From the NCBI GenBank assembly GCA_947566645.1, contig CANOKL010000025.1, positions 1-57,061 of the forward strand: a stretch of 57,061 bases of DNA. Reading direction: 5' to 3'. Of this stretch, positions 23,782-32,148 are shown piece after piece. Under the pieces are notes generated by a model, which ran no database searches, was not told where the DNA came from, and saw only the letters and a list, made by a program, of their open reading frames with translations. The stretch is from an uncultured Lachnospiraceae bacterium. GTDB lineage: Bacteria; Bacillota; Clostridia; Lachnospirales; Lachnospiraceae. A program made the translations under genes and the position numbers. Each line of letters opens with the position of its first letter. The first letter of the stretch is position 1.

Positions 23782-25377
23782 CTACCAGCCCATGACATCA
23801 ATTGCGGATTTCTCAATTTCAAGCCCTGCTTTATACCGTTCCATGAAAGTTCCGAAGCCTTCTACATCTTTTTCGTCAGGCATTATCGTTTCTCCGGACA
23901 GCTCTTTAAAAATCCGGTTATCCAGATAGTCCTCCAGCCTTTCCCCTGGTTTTTTGTCTGCCAGATATGCCGCCAGCAGTGCGATTCCCCATGCGCCGCC
24001 TTCGCTTGCCGTATCCATCACAGTGACCGGAGCGCCGACTGCCGCCGCCAGGTATCTCTGCCCAACTCCTTTTGTCTTGAAAAATCCGCCGTGCCCCATG
24101 ATACGTTCTACTTTAACCTTTTCATCCTCCATCAGAATATCCAGTCCCAGCTTCACCGCGCCCAGTGATGTATACAGGTGGACTCTCATGAAGTTTGCAA
24201 GGTTAAATCTGCTTTCTGCAGTGCGCAGGAATGCAAGGCGTCCTTCATTCAGCATCGTAATATTTTCCCCGGAATAATAACCATAGGCCAGAAGACCTCC
24301 GCAGTCCGCATCTCCCTTTAGAGACTCTGTATACAGCTTTCCAAACAGCTCTCCTGTATCTGCTTTTATGCCCATCAGCTCCGCGAATTCTCCAAATATT
24401 CCTACCCAGGCATTTAAATCAGAAGTCCCGTTATTTGCATGGGACATGGCGCAGGGGAATCCGGTCGGTGTTGTAACCATGTCAATTTCCCGGTATACTC
24501 TGCCAAGCTGCTTTTCCAGTACAATCATTGCAAATGTACTTGTGCCTGCTGAAACATTTCCCGTACGGGGCGCGACAGAATTCGTTGCCGCCATGCCGGT
24601 TCCGGCATCCCCTTCCGGAGGACAAAGAGGAATACCTGCTTTTAAGCTGCCTGTTTCGTCCAGGAATGCTGCCCCCTCCTCTGTCAGCACACCGGCATTT
24701 TCGCCGGCGGTAAGAACCTTTGGGAAGATATCACGGACCTTCCAGGGATACCCGTAAGGTTCCGTGAGTTTATTAAATTTATCAACCATGGATGCATCAT
24801 AGTCGCAAGTCTCAGAGTCGATTGGAAACATTCCCGATGCATCGCCGATGCCGATCACCTTCTTGCCTGTCAGCTTCCAGTGGATATAAGCGCTCAGCGT
24901 GCCGACATAATCCAGATTCTTTACATGCTCCTCTTTGTCCAGAATCCTCTGATAAAGGTGGGCCACGCTCCAGCGGAGCGGTATATTAAAATCAAATAAT
25001 TCTGTCAGCTCATCTGCCGCCTGCTGGGTATTTGTATTTCTCCATGTCTGGAACGGAGCAATCTGGTTTCCGTCTTTATCCAGTGCCATATAGCCATGCA
25101 TCATAGCGCTGACTCCGATAGCTCCGGCTGTATCAAGGACAACTCCATATTTTTCTTTTACAACATCCCTTAAAGAGCTGTAGCAGCTTCTCACCCCTGT
25201 ATGTATATCTTCCAGACTATACGTCCAGATATTGTCAATAAAAGAATTTTCCCAGTCGTGGATGCCGACTGCGAGGACCCGTCCCTGAAAATCAATGAGT
25301 ACCGCTTTGATTCTGGTCGAGCCAAGTTCAATTCCAAGGGCTGTCTTACCATTTATGATTGCTTCTCTTTTCTCCAT
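23782..25377 (-). CDS. FGGY-family carbohydrate kinase
   Basis: A 531-residue sugar kinase started at the ATG at 25377 (MEKREA), preceded by GTGAGGAAAAC; the longer in-frame start lacks a site. The phosphate loop is [15 protein letters not shown] near residue 14. [13 protein letters not shown] segment and [10 protein letters not shown] lie mid-protein, and the C-terminal ATP-binding part holds [10 protein letters not shown] and [18 protein letters not shown] kinases phosphorylate ketoses or polyols (xylulose, ribulose, fuculose, glycerol). With an SDR encoded upstream and an ABC importer downstream, phosphorylation of the ketose formed from an imported polyol is likely. Exact sugar unknown. 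Confidence 0.92.
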   Translation of the reverse strand: MEKREAIINGKTALGIELGSTRIKAVLIDFQGRVLAVGIHDWENSFIDNIWTYSLEDIHTGVRSCYSSLRDVVKEKYGVVLDTAGAIGVSAMMHGYMALDKDGNQIAPFQTWRNTNTQQAADELTELFDFNIPLRWSVAHLYQRILDKEEHVKNLDYVGTLSAYIHWKLTGKKVIGIGDASGMFPIDSETCDYDASMVDKFNKLTEPYGYPWKVRDIFPKVLTAGENAGVLTEEGAAFLDETGSLKAGIPLCPPEGDAGTGMAATNSVAPRTGNVSAGTSTFAMIVLEKQLGRVYREIDMVTTPTGFPCAMSHANNGTSDLNAWVGIFGEFAELMGIKADTGELFGKLYTESLKGDADCGGLLAYGYYSGENITMLNEGRLAFLRTAESRFNLANFMRVHLYTSLGAVKLGLDILMEDEKVKVERIMGHGGFFKTKGVGQRYLAAAVGAPVTVMDTASEGGAWGIALLAAYLADKKPGERLEDYLDNRIFKELSGETIMPDEKDVEGFGTFMERYKAGLEIEKSAIDVMGW

Positions 25378-25429
25378 GTTTTCCTCACTTTCCGGATTAC
25401 TCCGTTGCAATAGCTTTCCCGGTCTTCGT

Positions 25430-26206
25430 TTAGAAGCAGGTAAATGCTCCGTCTATGATAAAATCTGCTCCTGTTGTAAAGGAGCTTGTGTCTCCTGCCA
25501 GATATACGCAGATTGATTCCAGTTCCTCCGGTTTTCCCATTCTTCCAAGGGGAGCCATCTGGTTCCACTTTTCGATGAGTGGAATCAGCGTCGGGGAATT
25601 AAGTGTCAGCTCTGTTCCGATATATCCAGGGCTTATGCTGTTCACACGCACACCTCTCTTGGCCCACTCAATAGCAAGGGACTTTGTCAGCTGGATAACA
25701 CCTGCTTTCGAAGCATTGTATGCGCACTGCGGCTGCGGTACGTTGACAATATGTGCTGACATAGAAGCTGTATTGATGATCGAACCGCCGCCATGCTCCA
25801 GCATATATTTTCCTGCGGCTATATCAGTCAGAAAGATTCCGTTCAGATTGATATTGATTACCTTGCTCCACTGTGCATAGGTCATCTCCTCAGCCGGTGC
25901 GTTGATGCAGATTCCTGCATTATTGTGGCAGAAATCCAGTCCGCCCAGTTCACTGACCACCTGCTCCACCATGGCATCTACCTGCTCTGGATCCGTGCAG
26001 TCTGTCTTAATGGCAATGACCTTTCTGCCTGTTTTTTCCGCCAGCTCTGCGGCAGTTTTTTGGGCTTCTGCAAAATCCAGATCCACAATCGCCACATCTG
26101 CTCCTGCCTCTGCAAATGCAGTAGCTGTACTTTTACCGATACCTCTTGCTGCTCCTGTTACAAATCCTTTTTTTCCGTCCAGTCTCATTTTTTCAATAAT
26201 TCCCAT
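25430..26206 (-). CDS. Short-chain dehydrogenase/reductase, first gene of the polyol operon
   Basis: 258 residues with a classical SDR layout: cofactor motif [11 protein letters not shown] near 16-26, CHNNAGICI near 93, catalytic Ser in [10 protein letters not shown] and YNASK near 163-167. An acidic residue after the second strand (VDLDFAEA) suggests NAD. Relatives oxidise sugar alcohols or gluconate. It is the first gene of the reverse operon with its own promoter (TTGACT/TATTAT) and AAAAGGAG site. Probable job: oxidise the imported polyol to a ketose for the FGGY kinase (inference from context). Confidence 0.92.
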   Translation of the reverse strand: MGIIEKMRLDGKKGFVTGAARGIGKSTATAFAEAGADVAIVDLDFAEAQKTAAELAEKTGRKVIAIKTDCTDPEQVDAMVEQVVSELGGLDFCHNNAGICINAPAEEMTYAQWSKVININLNGIFLTDIAAGKYMLEHGGGSIINTASMSAHIVNVPQPQCAYNASKAGVIQLTKSLAIEWAKRGVRVNSISPGYIGTELTLNSPTLIPLIEKWNQMAPLGRMGKPEELESICVYLAGDTSSFTTGADFIIDGAFTCF

Positions 26207-26262
26207 GATCTTCTCCTTTTCTGAATGTTATTTTGTAAAATGATTTATCAAATTATACTTAC

Positions 26263-26291
26263 ATAATATAACCATTCGACTCATAAGTCAA
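26263..26291 (-). promoter_or_regulatory. Promoter of the reverse polyol operon
   Basis: Read on the minus strand, TTGACT (26286-26291) and TATTAT (26263-26268) are separated by 17 bases, 57 bases upstream of the SDR start. It is a near-consensus sigma-A promoter. The first copy of a 16-bp direct repeat lies 32 bases farther upstream. Confidence 0.75.
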
Positions 26292-26323
26292 CATGTAAAA
26301 ACTAACAAGATTTTTGGCGGAAA

Positions 26324-26339
26324 TTTGTACAAAACGCAC
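26324..26339 (+). promoter_or_regulatory. 16-bp repeated motif, putative ROK operator, site 1
   Basis: TTTGTACAAAACGCAC occurs here and again exactly at 26485-26500, both in the divergent gap between the polyol operon and the ROK regulator. The core TTTGTACAAA is palindromic. A 16-bp exact repeat at both promoters is a good candidate for the binding site of the regulator encoded at 26739. Confidence 0.6.
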
Positions 26340-26484
26340 TATTAGTTTTTTGAGCTCCTTTATTTTATACTTTATTAAATACATTTATTATGTTTCTTAT
26401 TATATTAGTGCCAGTACTGTATGTCAATAAAAATATGGTATAATTTATCCTTTTCGTCAGTATTATCAAAATTTAGATGTTACT

Positions 26485-26530
26485 TTTGTACAAAACGCAC
26501 AGTAACATTTACACTAATACGTGCTATAAT
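26485..26530 (+). promoter_or_regulatory. ROK-gene promoter with operator site 2
   Basis: The second TTTGTACAAAACGCAC (26485-26500) lies just upstream of an extended -10, TGCTATAAT (26522-26530), on the plus strand. The -35 is weak. The transcript would carry the 133-bp repeat (26577-26709) in its leader before the ROK start at 26739. Confidence 0.55.
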
Positions 26531-26576
26531 ACATTCTTGATAAAACAATTTTGCAATATTATTTTTAAAATTATTT

Positions 26577-26709
26577 GTTACTGTTCACTCCGTTCACAGT
26601 AACATTCGCAAATCCATTTAAAATTCGCTTTGCGAATGGGATTTACTCACACCTGAATCATCTTCTTACGGACTTTGCAGTAAATACAAAGTCCTGTGTG
26701 AACAGTAAC
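26577..26709 (-). repeat. 133-bp structured repeat, copy C (inverted)
   Basis: Read on the minus strand this is nearly identical to copy B at 2126-2258, with the same length, terminal GTTACTGTTCA/TGAACAGTAAC ends and hairpins. It occupies most of the leader of the ROK gene. No reading frame. Apart from promoters, operators and this repeat I see nothing else in 26207-26738. Confidence 0.85.
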
Positions 26710-26738
26710 AATTATTTTACAAGTTAAGGAATAAAACT

Positions 26739-27866
26739 ATGGAAAAAAGCATAACCCCTAATCAGATTAAGCAAAATAACCGCAGCCTGATCTATCATTA
26801 TATTTATAAGAATAGAAGTGTCTCCCAGCAGGATATTTCCTACGACCTCCATTTAAGTCGTCCTACTGTCACGTCAAATCTGGCCTCCATGGAAAAAGAA
26901 GGGCTCATCACAAAAAGCGGTCACATCAGTACTGAATTTGTAGGGAGGAAGGCCTCTGCCTATTCCATCATTGCTGATTACCGTGTCAGTATCGGTGTGG
27001 AAATTGTGAAAAAAGAAGTGAAAATAATTGCGGTGGATCTATATGGTAAAAAGATCGGCCGCACAACATGTGATATTACTTATGAATACAAAGAATCATA
27101 TTTTAAAACCGTCTGTGATAAAATTCTCGAATTTAAAAATGCATCGGGTATAACGGATGAACAGCTCCTCGGTATTGGATTTGCCATGCAGGGGCTTGTC
27201 TCGCCGGATGCAAAGAGCATGCTGTATGGCAGGATATTGGACTGCACAGGGCTTTCCATCAGGGAGTTTACCAGGTATCTTCCCTATCCCTGTTCATTTA
27301 TCCACGATGCGTACTGCGCGGCTTTCTCTGAAATCTGGGTATCACCGGGACTTACAGATGCCTTCTATGTCTCTTTAAGCAGACATCTCGGCGCTGCCAT
27401 CATATCCAGAGGAGAGATCCTGGTCGGAAAGCACGGCCACAGTTCTACCATAGAACATATCCAGATAGAACCAGAAGGAGGAGCACTCTGTTACTGCGGC
27501 AAATATGGCTGTCTGGAAACACTCTGCTCTTTAAACGTGCTTCTCAGGGAGGGGGAAACCCTGGACAGCTTTTTTGAGAAAGTCCGTAAAAAAGAGCCTT
27601 CTTTTTCAAACCGCTGGAATATATTTCTCAAAAATCTGGCCAGGGCCATCAATCTGCTTCATCTGATCTACGACACAGACTTTATACTGGGAGGACATCT
27701 GGCCCCCTATCTGTGTGAAGAGGATCTTTCCTTCCTGCACGAACAGATTGCAGAGCTGACGCCTTTTACTGAGGCGCAGGATTTTCTGATGCTCAGCAAG
27801 ATGCCCCGGCATAATATCTCCATCGGTGCCGCTCTGACATATATCCGGGCATTCTTAAACGAGTAA
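26739..27866 (+). CDS. ROK-family regulator, divergent from the polyol operon
   Basis: A 375-residue ROK repressor-type protein. The N-terminal winged helix (about 10-75) contains SQQDISYDLHLSRPTVTS as recognition region. The C-terminal ROK fold has the zinc motif CYCGKYGCLE near 245-255. It is transcribed away from the SDR-kinase-ABC operon, the usual layout for a local regulator, and two exact 16-bp repeats in the gap are likely operators. The inducer is probably the imported sugar or its phosphate. It shares the CYCGKYGCL motif and overall design with the regulator at 4092. Confidence 0.92.
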   Translation: MEKSITPNQIKQNNRSLIYHYIYKNRSVSQQDISYDLHLSRPTVTSNLASMEKEGLITKSGHISTEFVGRKASAYSIIADYRVSIGVEIVKKEVKIIAVDLYGKKIGRTTCDITYEYKESYFKTVCDKILEFKNASGITDEQLLGIGFAMQGLVSPDAKSMLYGRILDCTGLSIREFTRYLPYPCSFIHDAYCAAFSEIWVSPGLTDAFYVSLSRHLGAAIISRGEILVGKHGHSSTIEHIQIEPEGGALCYCGKYGCLETLCSLNVLLREGETLDSFFEKVRKKEPSFSNRWNIFLKNLARAINLLHLIYDTDFILGGHLAPYLCEEDLSFLHEQIAELTPFTEAQDFLMLSKMPRHNISIGAALTYIRAFLNE

Positions 27867-27924
27867 AGGCTTTATAACCTTTTCCTGTCAGAGGAGATGA
27901 CGAAAAGCATCACATATCAGACTG

Positions 27925-28017
27925 GTGAGCAAGAGAAGAAATTTTAATAAGAATAAAAAGACTGGGATCAAGATGATTACAATAGAAGACCGGACAATTT
28001 TGGAGGTGGTTGTATAA
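27925..28017 (+). pseudogene. C-terminal scrap of the AAA-like/PDDEXK family
   Basis: A 30-codon open stretch ending at a TAA at 28015-28017 reads NFNKNKKTGIKM...TILEVVV. It matches the last residues of the protein encoded at 2352 (NFNKNKKIGVSR...LIEAVV) almost position for position. No start, ATPase or nuclease part remains. This shows that a further copy of the family once stood here. Confidence 0.75.
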
Positions 28018-28077
28018 TCCCCGTGATATTGTCAGGGTCTTGTTTACGAATACAAAAAACAAAAAGGAGACAGCTAA

Positions 28078-28491
28078 ATGAAATATTTATTATTGATTAT
28101 CTTTATATTTGCAGTTGTAAAATTCCAGATTTATTTATCTAAAAAGGAATGCTTTGCTTATGGCTTGATTTTACCCGTTCTTTCTTTTTCGCTTGTGATG
28201 GGATGGCATCTTTTTCTGACTCCGGTGAATATTGAGATTTCTGATGATTTTACTACAAACACAATTGTATCAGAAGACATAGAGGGTGAGACTGTACGAG
28301 AAGAATTGCAGCAGGAAACTCCAGACACAATCAAAATGGAAGCTGATACGGATCATATTCAGTCATCCTTTCTTTTTACTATTATAGGAGGCAATGCCGG
28401 TACTGTAATTTTGTTAATCATTTATTGGATTCAGCGAAGAAAGAGGACTGTACATTCCGAGCTAAAGAAAATGCAATTAAGTGAGCTCTAA
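28078..28491 (+). CDS. Small membrane protein of unknown function
   Basis: A 137-residue protein with two N-terminal hydrophobic helices (about 1-17 and 25-48). An acidic stretch of about 45 residues follows (DDFTTNTIVSEDIEGE), then a third helix (about 97-116) ending in a basic YWIQRRKRT stop-transfer. I do not recognise the family. AAAAGGAG precedes the ATG. It starts 60 bases after the AAA/PDDEXK scrap, and a GGGACGGGG palindrome follows. Real gene likely; function unknown. Confidence 0.7.
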   Translation: MKYLLLIIFIFAVVKFQIYLSKKECFAYGLILPVLSFSLVMGWHLFLTPVNIEISDDFTTNTIVSEDIEGETVREELQQETPDTIKMEADTDHIQSSFLFTIIGGNAGTVILLIIYWIQRRKRTVHSELKKMQLSEL

Positions 28492-28496
28492 TACGA

Positions 28497-28555
28497 ATGG
28501 GGACGGGGCATTTTTAAAAATGCCCCGTCCCAAATTGAAAATACCCTGTCCCCGG
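28497..28555. repeat. GGGACGGGG palindrome, copy 5, with extra half-unit
   Basis: The palindrome core GGGACGGGGCATTTTT plus complement spans about 28497-28537. It is followed by AAAATACCCTGTCCCC, a second diverged half-arm (28540-28555). It lies between convergent genes and touches the stop of the reverse small cysteine protein gene. The same palindrome-plus-half layout is seen at 51318. Confidence 0.85.
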
Positions 28556-28556
28556 T

Positions 28557-28913
28557 TTATAGAAGCTCGTTTTTCTTTTCGAGAATTGCCTCGCATGCAG
28601 CGCATGCTGCACAGTCGCAGTATTTTGCGCCGGAGGCCTTAAGATCGCGGCCATGTGCAGCTACATTTTTAGCGGTCTCTGCGCCGAATACCTGTGCTCC
28701 CATGTCGGATTCTGCGAATGCGATGAGGCCGTCAACTGGCATAATGTCTTCTTCCAGTTCTGCAATCAGGTTTTTGGTCTGCTCTGTCTCCTCTTCTGTT
28801 CCGACAGCATCCAGCCAGTTCTGTGCTGCTTCTTTTGCTTCTGCGCAGCAGGAAGGCGCCTTAAGCAGTTCGTTTACTTTTTCAGTTACAAAATCTTTTA
28901 CATTCTGATTCAT
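28557..28913 (-). CDS. Small cysteine-containing protein (clostridial family often labelled Hsp90-like)
   Basis: A 118-residue soluble acidic helical protein with a paired Cys near residue 22 (APSCCAEAKEAA) and a C-terminal cluster CDCAACAAC. As I remember, databases call this family molecular chaperone Hsp90, but it has no Hsp90 domain, so the label is misleading. The Cys cluster suggests metal or redox binding (inference). The ATG overlaps the MarR stop codon by four bases (ATGA), so the two are coupled, and MarR probably controls it. Confidence 0.8.
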   Translation of the reverse strand: MNQNVKDFVTEKVNELLKAPSCCAEAKEAAQNWLDAVGTEEETEQTKNLIAELEEDIMPVDGLIAFAESDMGAQVFGAETAKNVAAHGRDLKASGAKYCDCAACAACEAILEKKNELL

Positions 28914-29365
28914 TGTGTGTCTCCTTTCGATTTTGATATTTTTTTCTTCAGATTATCATGAATTCTCCCGAGCAGCATTTCGCATTGCCGGATCTCTTCT
29001 TCCGAAAAGCCCGCGTAAAAGATCTCTGTCATCTGACGGGATATCTCTGTGTAATCCTGTTCCAGTTTTTTTGCTGTGTCTGTCAGTGTAAGGAGTGTCT
29101 TTCTGCGGTCATGTTCATCTGGGATTCTGCGGACGAGCCTTAAGCTTTCCATCCGGTCAATCATGCTGGTGAGTGTGGTTGCGGCAAGTCCGGTTCTGTC
29201 AGAAAGTTCCCGTAGTGAGATGCGTTCCTCCTGCCAGAGGACATAGAGAATCCGTCCCTGTGCGCCATTGAATGCATCAACTTTTCTCTGGGACAGGATG
29301 CGCTCGAAGATCCGGTCACTTAGACGTTTGATTTGTGAAATGGTATTTCCGCCCTGGATTGTCAT
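28910..29365 (-). CDS. MarR-family transcriptional regulator
   Basis: 151 residues with a MarR winged helix: DRTGLAATTLTSMIDRMESLRLVRR (about 54-80), followed by the wing EHDRRKTLLTLT. It would bind DNA as a dimer and respond to small phenolic or oxidative ligands. RBS TAGGAGG. It heads a two-gene reverse unit with the small cysteine protein, so it probably regulates itself and that gene. The promoter at 29387-29415 contains A+T-rich repeats that could be its operator. Confidence 0.92.
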   Translation of the reverse strand: MTIQGGNTISQIKRLSDRIFERILSQRKVDAFNGAQGRILYVLWQEERISLRELSDRTGLAATTLTSMIDRMESLRLVRRIPDEHDRRKTLLTLTDTAKKLEQDYTEISRQMTEIFYAGFSEEEIRQCEMLLGRIHDNLKKKISKSKGDTQ

Positions 29366-29386
29366 GATAGATTCCTCCTATATAAG

Positions 29387-29415
29387 AATATACCATATAG
29401 AAGCAAAATCGTAAA
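29387..29415 (-). promoter_or_regulatory. Promoter of the MarR-cysteine protein unit
   Basis: On the minus strand, TTTACG (29410-29415) and TATATT (29387-29392) are spaced by 17 bases. The region between and below them repeats TATA-type half-sites (CTATATGG, TTATATAGG), possible MarR contacts. Confidence 0.6.
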
Positions 29416-29542
29416 GATAAATTTTTTCACCTGTACGTTTGCAATCGTATGAGCGGACTCCCGAACTGTGAACAATAACATGGCAGTAATGCTGCTAATA
29501 TCTGAATTCTATCCTATAATCAAAGAACCAACTTCGGATAAA

Positions 29543-29721
29543 AACGAAAGAAATCGAAACTTATTTTTTGAGAAAACAATGAATAATGCATAAAAACAAA
29601 AGCAAATTAATATGTAACTCTACTGAAATTATAAAAATAACTTGAAAAACGAAATAGAAAGTTATAAAATATAAATATAAAGAAAGATATAGAAAATAAA
29701 AACGAAAACAAAACGAAAGAG
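29543..29721 (+). promoter_or_regulatory. Promoter of tetronate genes with tandem AACGAAA motifs
   Basis: TTGAAA (29642-29647) and TAAAAT (29665-29670), 17 bases apart, form the likely promoter. AACGAAA occurs at 29543, 29648, 29701 and 29711, with a related TCGAAAC at 29554. The last pair, AACGAAAACAAAACGAAA, lies next to the ribosome site. Tandem TTTCGTTT on the opposite strand resembles operators of DeoR-type repressors such as AgaR. The regulator at 33879 is the obvious candidate. Confidence 0.6.
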
Positions 29722-29733
29722 AGGAAGACAAAA

Positions 29734-30747
29734 ATGAATAAGAAATTCAGACCAGTAACAGCCATTACAATGGGGGACCCGGCTGGAATCGGGCCGGAGA
29801 TTGTGGTGGGGACCATGTTATCGGAGGAGATTCATGAGTGCTGCAGGCCGTTTGTGATCGGAAGCCAGGCGATTATGGAACGAGCGGCGAAGATCTTGGG
29901 AAAAGAGCTTAAGTACCACAGGATTACAGAGCCGTCAGAAGCGGAGTATGAGTATGGAACAATCGACATCCTCGAAACCGGTGATTATGACACAGATTCC
30001 ATTGAGTGGGGAAAGGAACAGAAGCTGGCGGGACAGATGGCAATCGACTGGATCATGAAATCCATTGAGCTTGGCATGGAGAAAAAGATTGATGCAGTAT
30101 CCACCGCTCCGATCCATAAGGGCGCCATCAAGCTAGTAGGGGTAAAGGAGCCGGGACACACGGAGATCTACCAGAATGCGACCCATTCCCCCTATGCGCT
30201 GACCATGTTTTCATGCCATAAGCTCAGAGTATTCTTTGTAAGCAGGCATATGTCGTTGGTAGATGCATGCCATTATGCGACCAAAGATGTCATTTTGGAA
30301 AATGTAATCAACATTGACCAAGAGCTCCGCAAGGTGGGAATTGAAAATCCACTGATTGCAGTGGCAGGACTGAATCCTCATAACGGGGATAATGGATTGT
30401 TCGGTACAGAAGAGCTTACAGACATCGGACCAGCGGTAGAAGCTGCAAAGGCGCAGGGAATCAATGCCATTGGGCCGTGCCCGGCAGATTCTGTATTTAA
30501 TATAGGAAAATCCGGTAAATTTGACGCGATCCTATCGCTTTATCATGACCAGGGACATATTGCATGCAAAACACTTGATTTTGAAAAATCGGTTACGCTA
30601 ACATTCGGACTGCCTTTTATCAGAAGTTCTGTGGATCATGGGACGGCATTTGACATTGCAGGTAAAGGAATTGCCGGCTGTATCAGTCTGATTGAATCTA
30701 CGAGGGTTGTTGCGGAATATGCGGCAAAGCAGCACGAGGAAGCTTAG
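29734..30747 (+). CDS. pdxA2: PdxA2-like 4-phospho-tetronate dehydrogenase
   Basis: 337 residues, full length for the PdxA family. The N-terminus shows TMGDPAGIGPEI. Metal and substrate residues are in HTEIYQNAT (near 149) and YHDQGHIACK (near 270), and the end carries SVDHGTAFDIAGKG. PdxA proper works in pyridoxal phosphate synthesis, but the next gene is a DUF1537 kinase. That pairing is established for D-threonate catabolism, where PdxA2 oxidises and decarboxylates D-threonate 4-phosphate to dihydroxyacetone phosphate. So a catabolic role is far more likely. It is first in an operon with kinase and permease under a DeoR-like operator region. The four-carbon acid (threonate or erythronate) is not determined. 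Confidence 0.9.
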   Translation: MNKKFRPVTAITMGDPAGIGPEIVVGTMLSEEIHECCRPFVIGSQAIMERAAKILGKELKYHRITEPSEAEYEYGTIDILETGDYDTDSIEWGKEQKLAGQMAIDWIMKSIELGMEKKIDAVSTAPIHKGAIKLVGVKEPGHTEIYQNATHSPYALTMFSCHKLRVFFVSRHMSLVDACHYATKDVILENVINIDQELRKVGIENPLIAVAGLNPHNGDNGLFGTEELTDIGPAVEAAKAQGINAIGPCPADSVFNIGKSGKFDAILSLYHDQGHIACKTLDFEKSVTLTFGLPFIRSSVDHGTAFDIAGKGIAGCISLIESTRVVAEYAAKQHEEA

Positions 30748-30773
30748 AGGGTGAGAGAAAGGAGGAAATCAGA

Positions 30774-32114
30774 ATGCCTTTAATTGGAGCTGTGGCGGAC
30801 GACCTGACCGGCGCCACGACAACAGGAGTCCTGCTTGCCAGGTCAAAAGCAAGGACAGCAGTATTTTTTAATGAAGAGGCGGCAGAAAAGGCAGAGGGAC
30901 TTAGTGAGCTGGACGCCGTACTCATCAGCAGCAACAGCAGGCCGCTTCCTGCGGCGGAAGCCTATGAGAAGGTTGCTTCAGCGACAAATGCGCTGAAACG
31001 GATGGGAGTGCAGTATTTTTCCAAAAGAATTGACACAACGCTGCGAGGCGGCGTAGGCGTAGAGGTGGACGCTATGCTGGATCAGCTTGGGGAGGATGCG
31101 GTTGCAGTGGTGGTATCTGCAATGCCTCAGTCCAGGAGGATTCTGGTGGGCGGATATTCTGTAATCGACGGGGTCGCGCTGATCAATACGCCGGTGGCGC
31201 AGGATGTCCGCACGCCGGTAAAGGAAAACTATATTCCACGCCTTCTTGCAGAGCAGACAAAGAGGAAAGTCGGTCTCGTTACGCTGGATAAGGTTCTCGC
31301 AGGCGAAGAGAGAATTGAAGAAGCGCTGAGGAAGCAGCGGGAAAATGGATGTGCCATGATCGTTGTGGATGCCATTACATTGGAGGACGTGGACGCGGTC
31401 GCCAGAGCATGTATTCATCTGGGATGGAATGTAGTGGCAGTGGATCCGGGGCCGTTTACATCAAAGCTTGCGTACAACAGGGGGCAGATCGGGATAGAAG
31501 AGCCAAATCTTCCGCCAGAAGCAGAAGAAGAGGGGAAGACTGTGCTGATTGCCGCAGGCAGCGCGACGCCTGTCACGAAGAAGCAGATGGAGGTTCTGTG
31601 TGAGGATCCCAGGCATGTAAGAATCAGCGTGGATCCGATCACACTGATCGAAGGGGGCAGCGGAGCCATGGATGAGGCTGCAAGGGCGGCTGAACAGGCA
31701 GCGGCTCTGCTGGAAGGCCAGGAACAGCCCCGGGTTATTTTGTTCGAGACTGCCCTGCACGGAAGCCTGCTGGATCTGGACGAAGAGGACGAAAAAAGAG
31801 GGTATGCGAAGGGCATGAGCGCCAACCGGATCAATGCAGGACTGGGAACGATTATTTCCAGAGTGCTTGAAAAGGCGGGCAGGGAGAAAATTGCCGGTCT
31901 CTACACTACGGGAGGGGATACCATGGTCAATGTCTGCTACCAGCTTGGCGTGGAGTGTATTGAGGTCATGGATTACGTAATTCCCCAGGCTGACATCGGC
32001 AGGCTGGTCGGCAGCTATGACGGGCTCCCGGTAGTCGGTAAGGGAGGACTGACCGGAAGTGACAGGACGGCCTGCGACATAGTTGACCGCTTATTTGGAG
32101 AAGCATCGCGTTAG
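30774..32114 (+). CDS. dtnK: Four-carbon acid sugar kinase (DUF1537; DtnK/OtnK-like)
   Basis: 446 residues with the two-domain layout of this family. The N-terminal sugar-binding domain starts GAVADDLTGATTTG (residues 5-18) and includes KRIDTTLRG near 84. The C-terminal nucleotide-binding domain has TTGGDTMVNV (near 379) and VGKGGLTGSD. It would phosphorylate D-threonate or D-erythronate at C4 with ATP, giving the substrate of the PdxA2-like enzyme encoded 26 bases upstream. RBS AAAGGAGG. The dtnK symbol is by family and context; substrate choice between tetronates is not readable. Confidence 0.9.
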   Translation: MPLIGAVADDLTGATTTGVLLARSKARTAVFFNEEAAEKAEGLSELDAVLISSNSRPLPAAEAYEKVASATNALKRMGVQYFSKRIDTTLRGGVGVEVDAMLDQLGEDAVAVVVSAMPQSRRILVGGYSVIDGVALINTPVAQDVRTPVKENYIPRLLAEQTKRKVGLVTLDKVLAGEERIEEALRKQRENGCAMIVVDAITLEDVDAVARACIHLGWNVVAVDPGPFTSKLAYNRGQIGIEEPNLPPEAEEEGKTVLIAAGSATPVTKKQMEVLCEDPRHVRISVDPITLIEGGSGAMDEAARAAEQAAALLEGQEQPRVILFETALHGSLLDLDEEDEKRGYAKGMSANRINAGLGTIISRVLEKAGREKIAGLYTTGGDTMVNVCYQLGVECIEVMDYVIPQADIGRLVGSYDGLPVVGKGGLTGSDRTACDIVDRLFGEASR

Positions 32115-32148
32115 TGAACAGTAAAAAAGTTTTTGGAAAGGAGAAAAA

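Noticed and set aside
51..26709. The 133-bp repeat as a riboswitch or tRNA-like gene
   Set aside because: It occurs in both orientations and has terminal inverted repeats, before unrelated genes; no known riboswitch core was recognised.
27925..28017. Possible short functional peptide
   Set aside because: Its sequence matches only the very end of the AAA/PDDEXK protein, so it is better explained as a pseudogene scrap.
28557..28913. Annotation of the small cysteine protein as Hsp90
   Set aside because: At 118 residues it has neither the Hsp90 ATPase nor middle domain; the label seems to be a historical database name.
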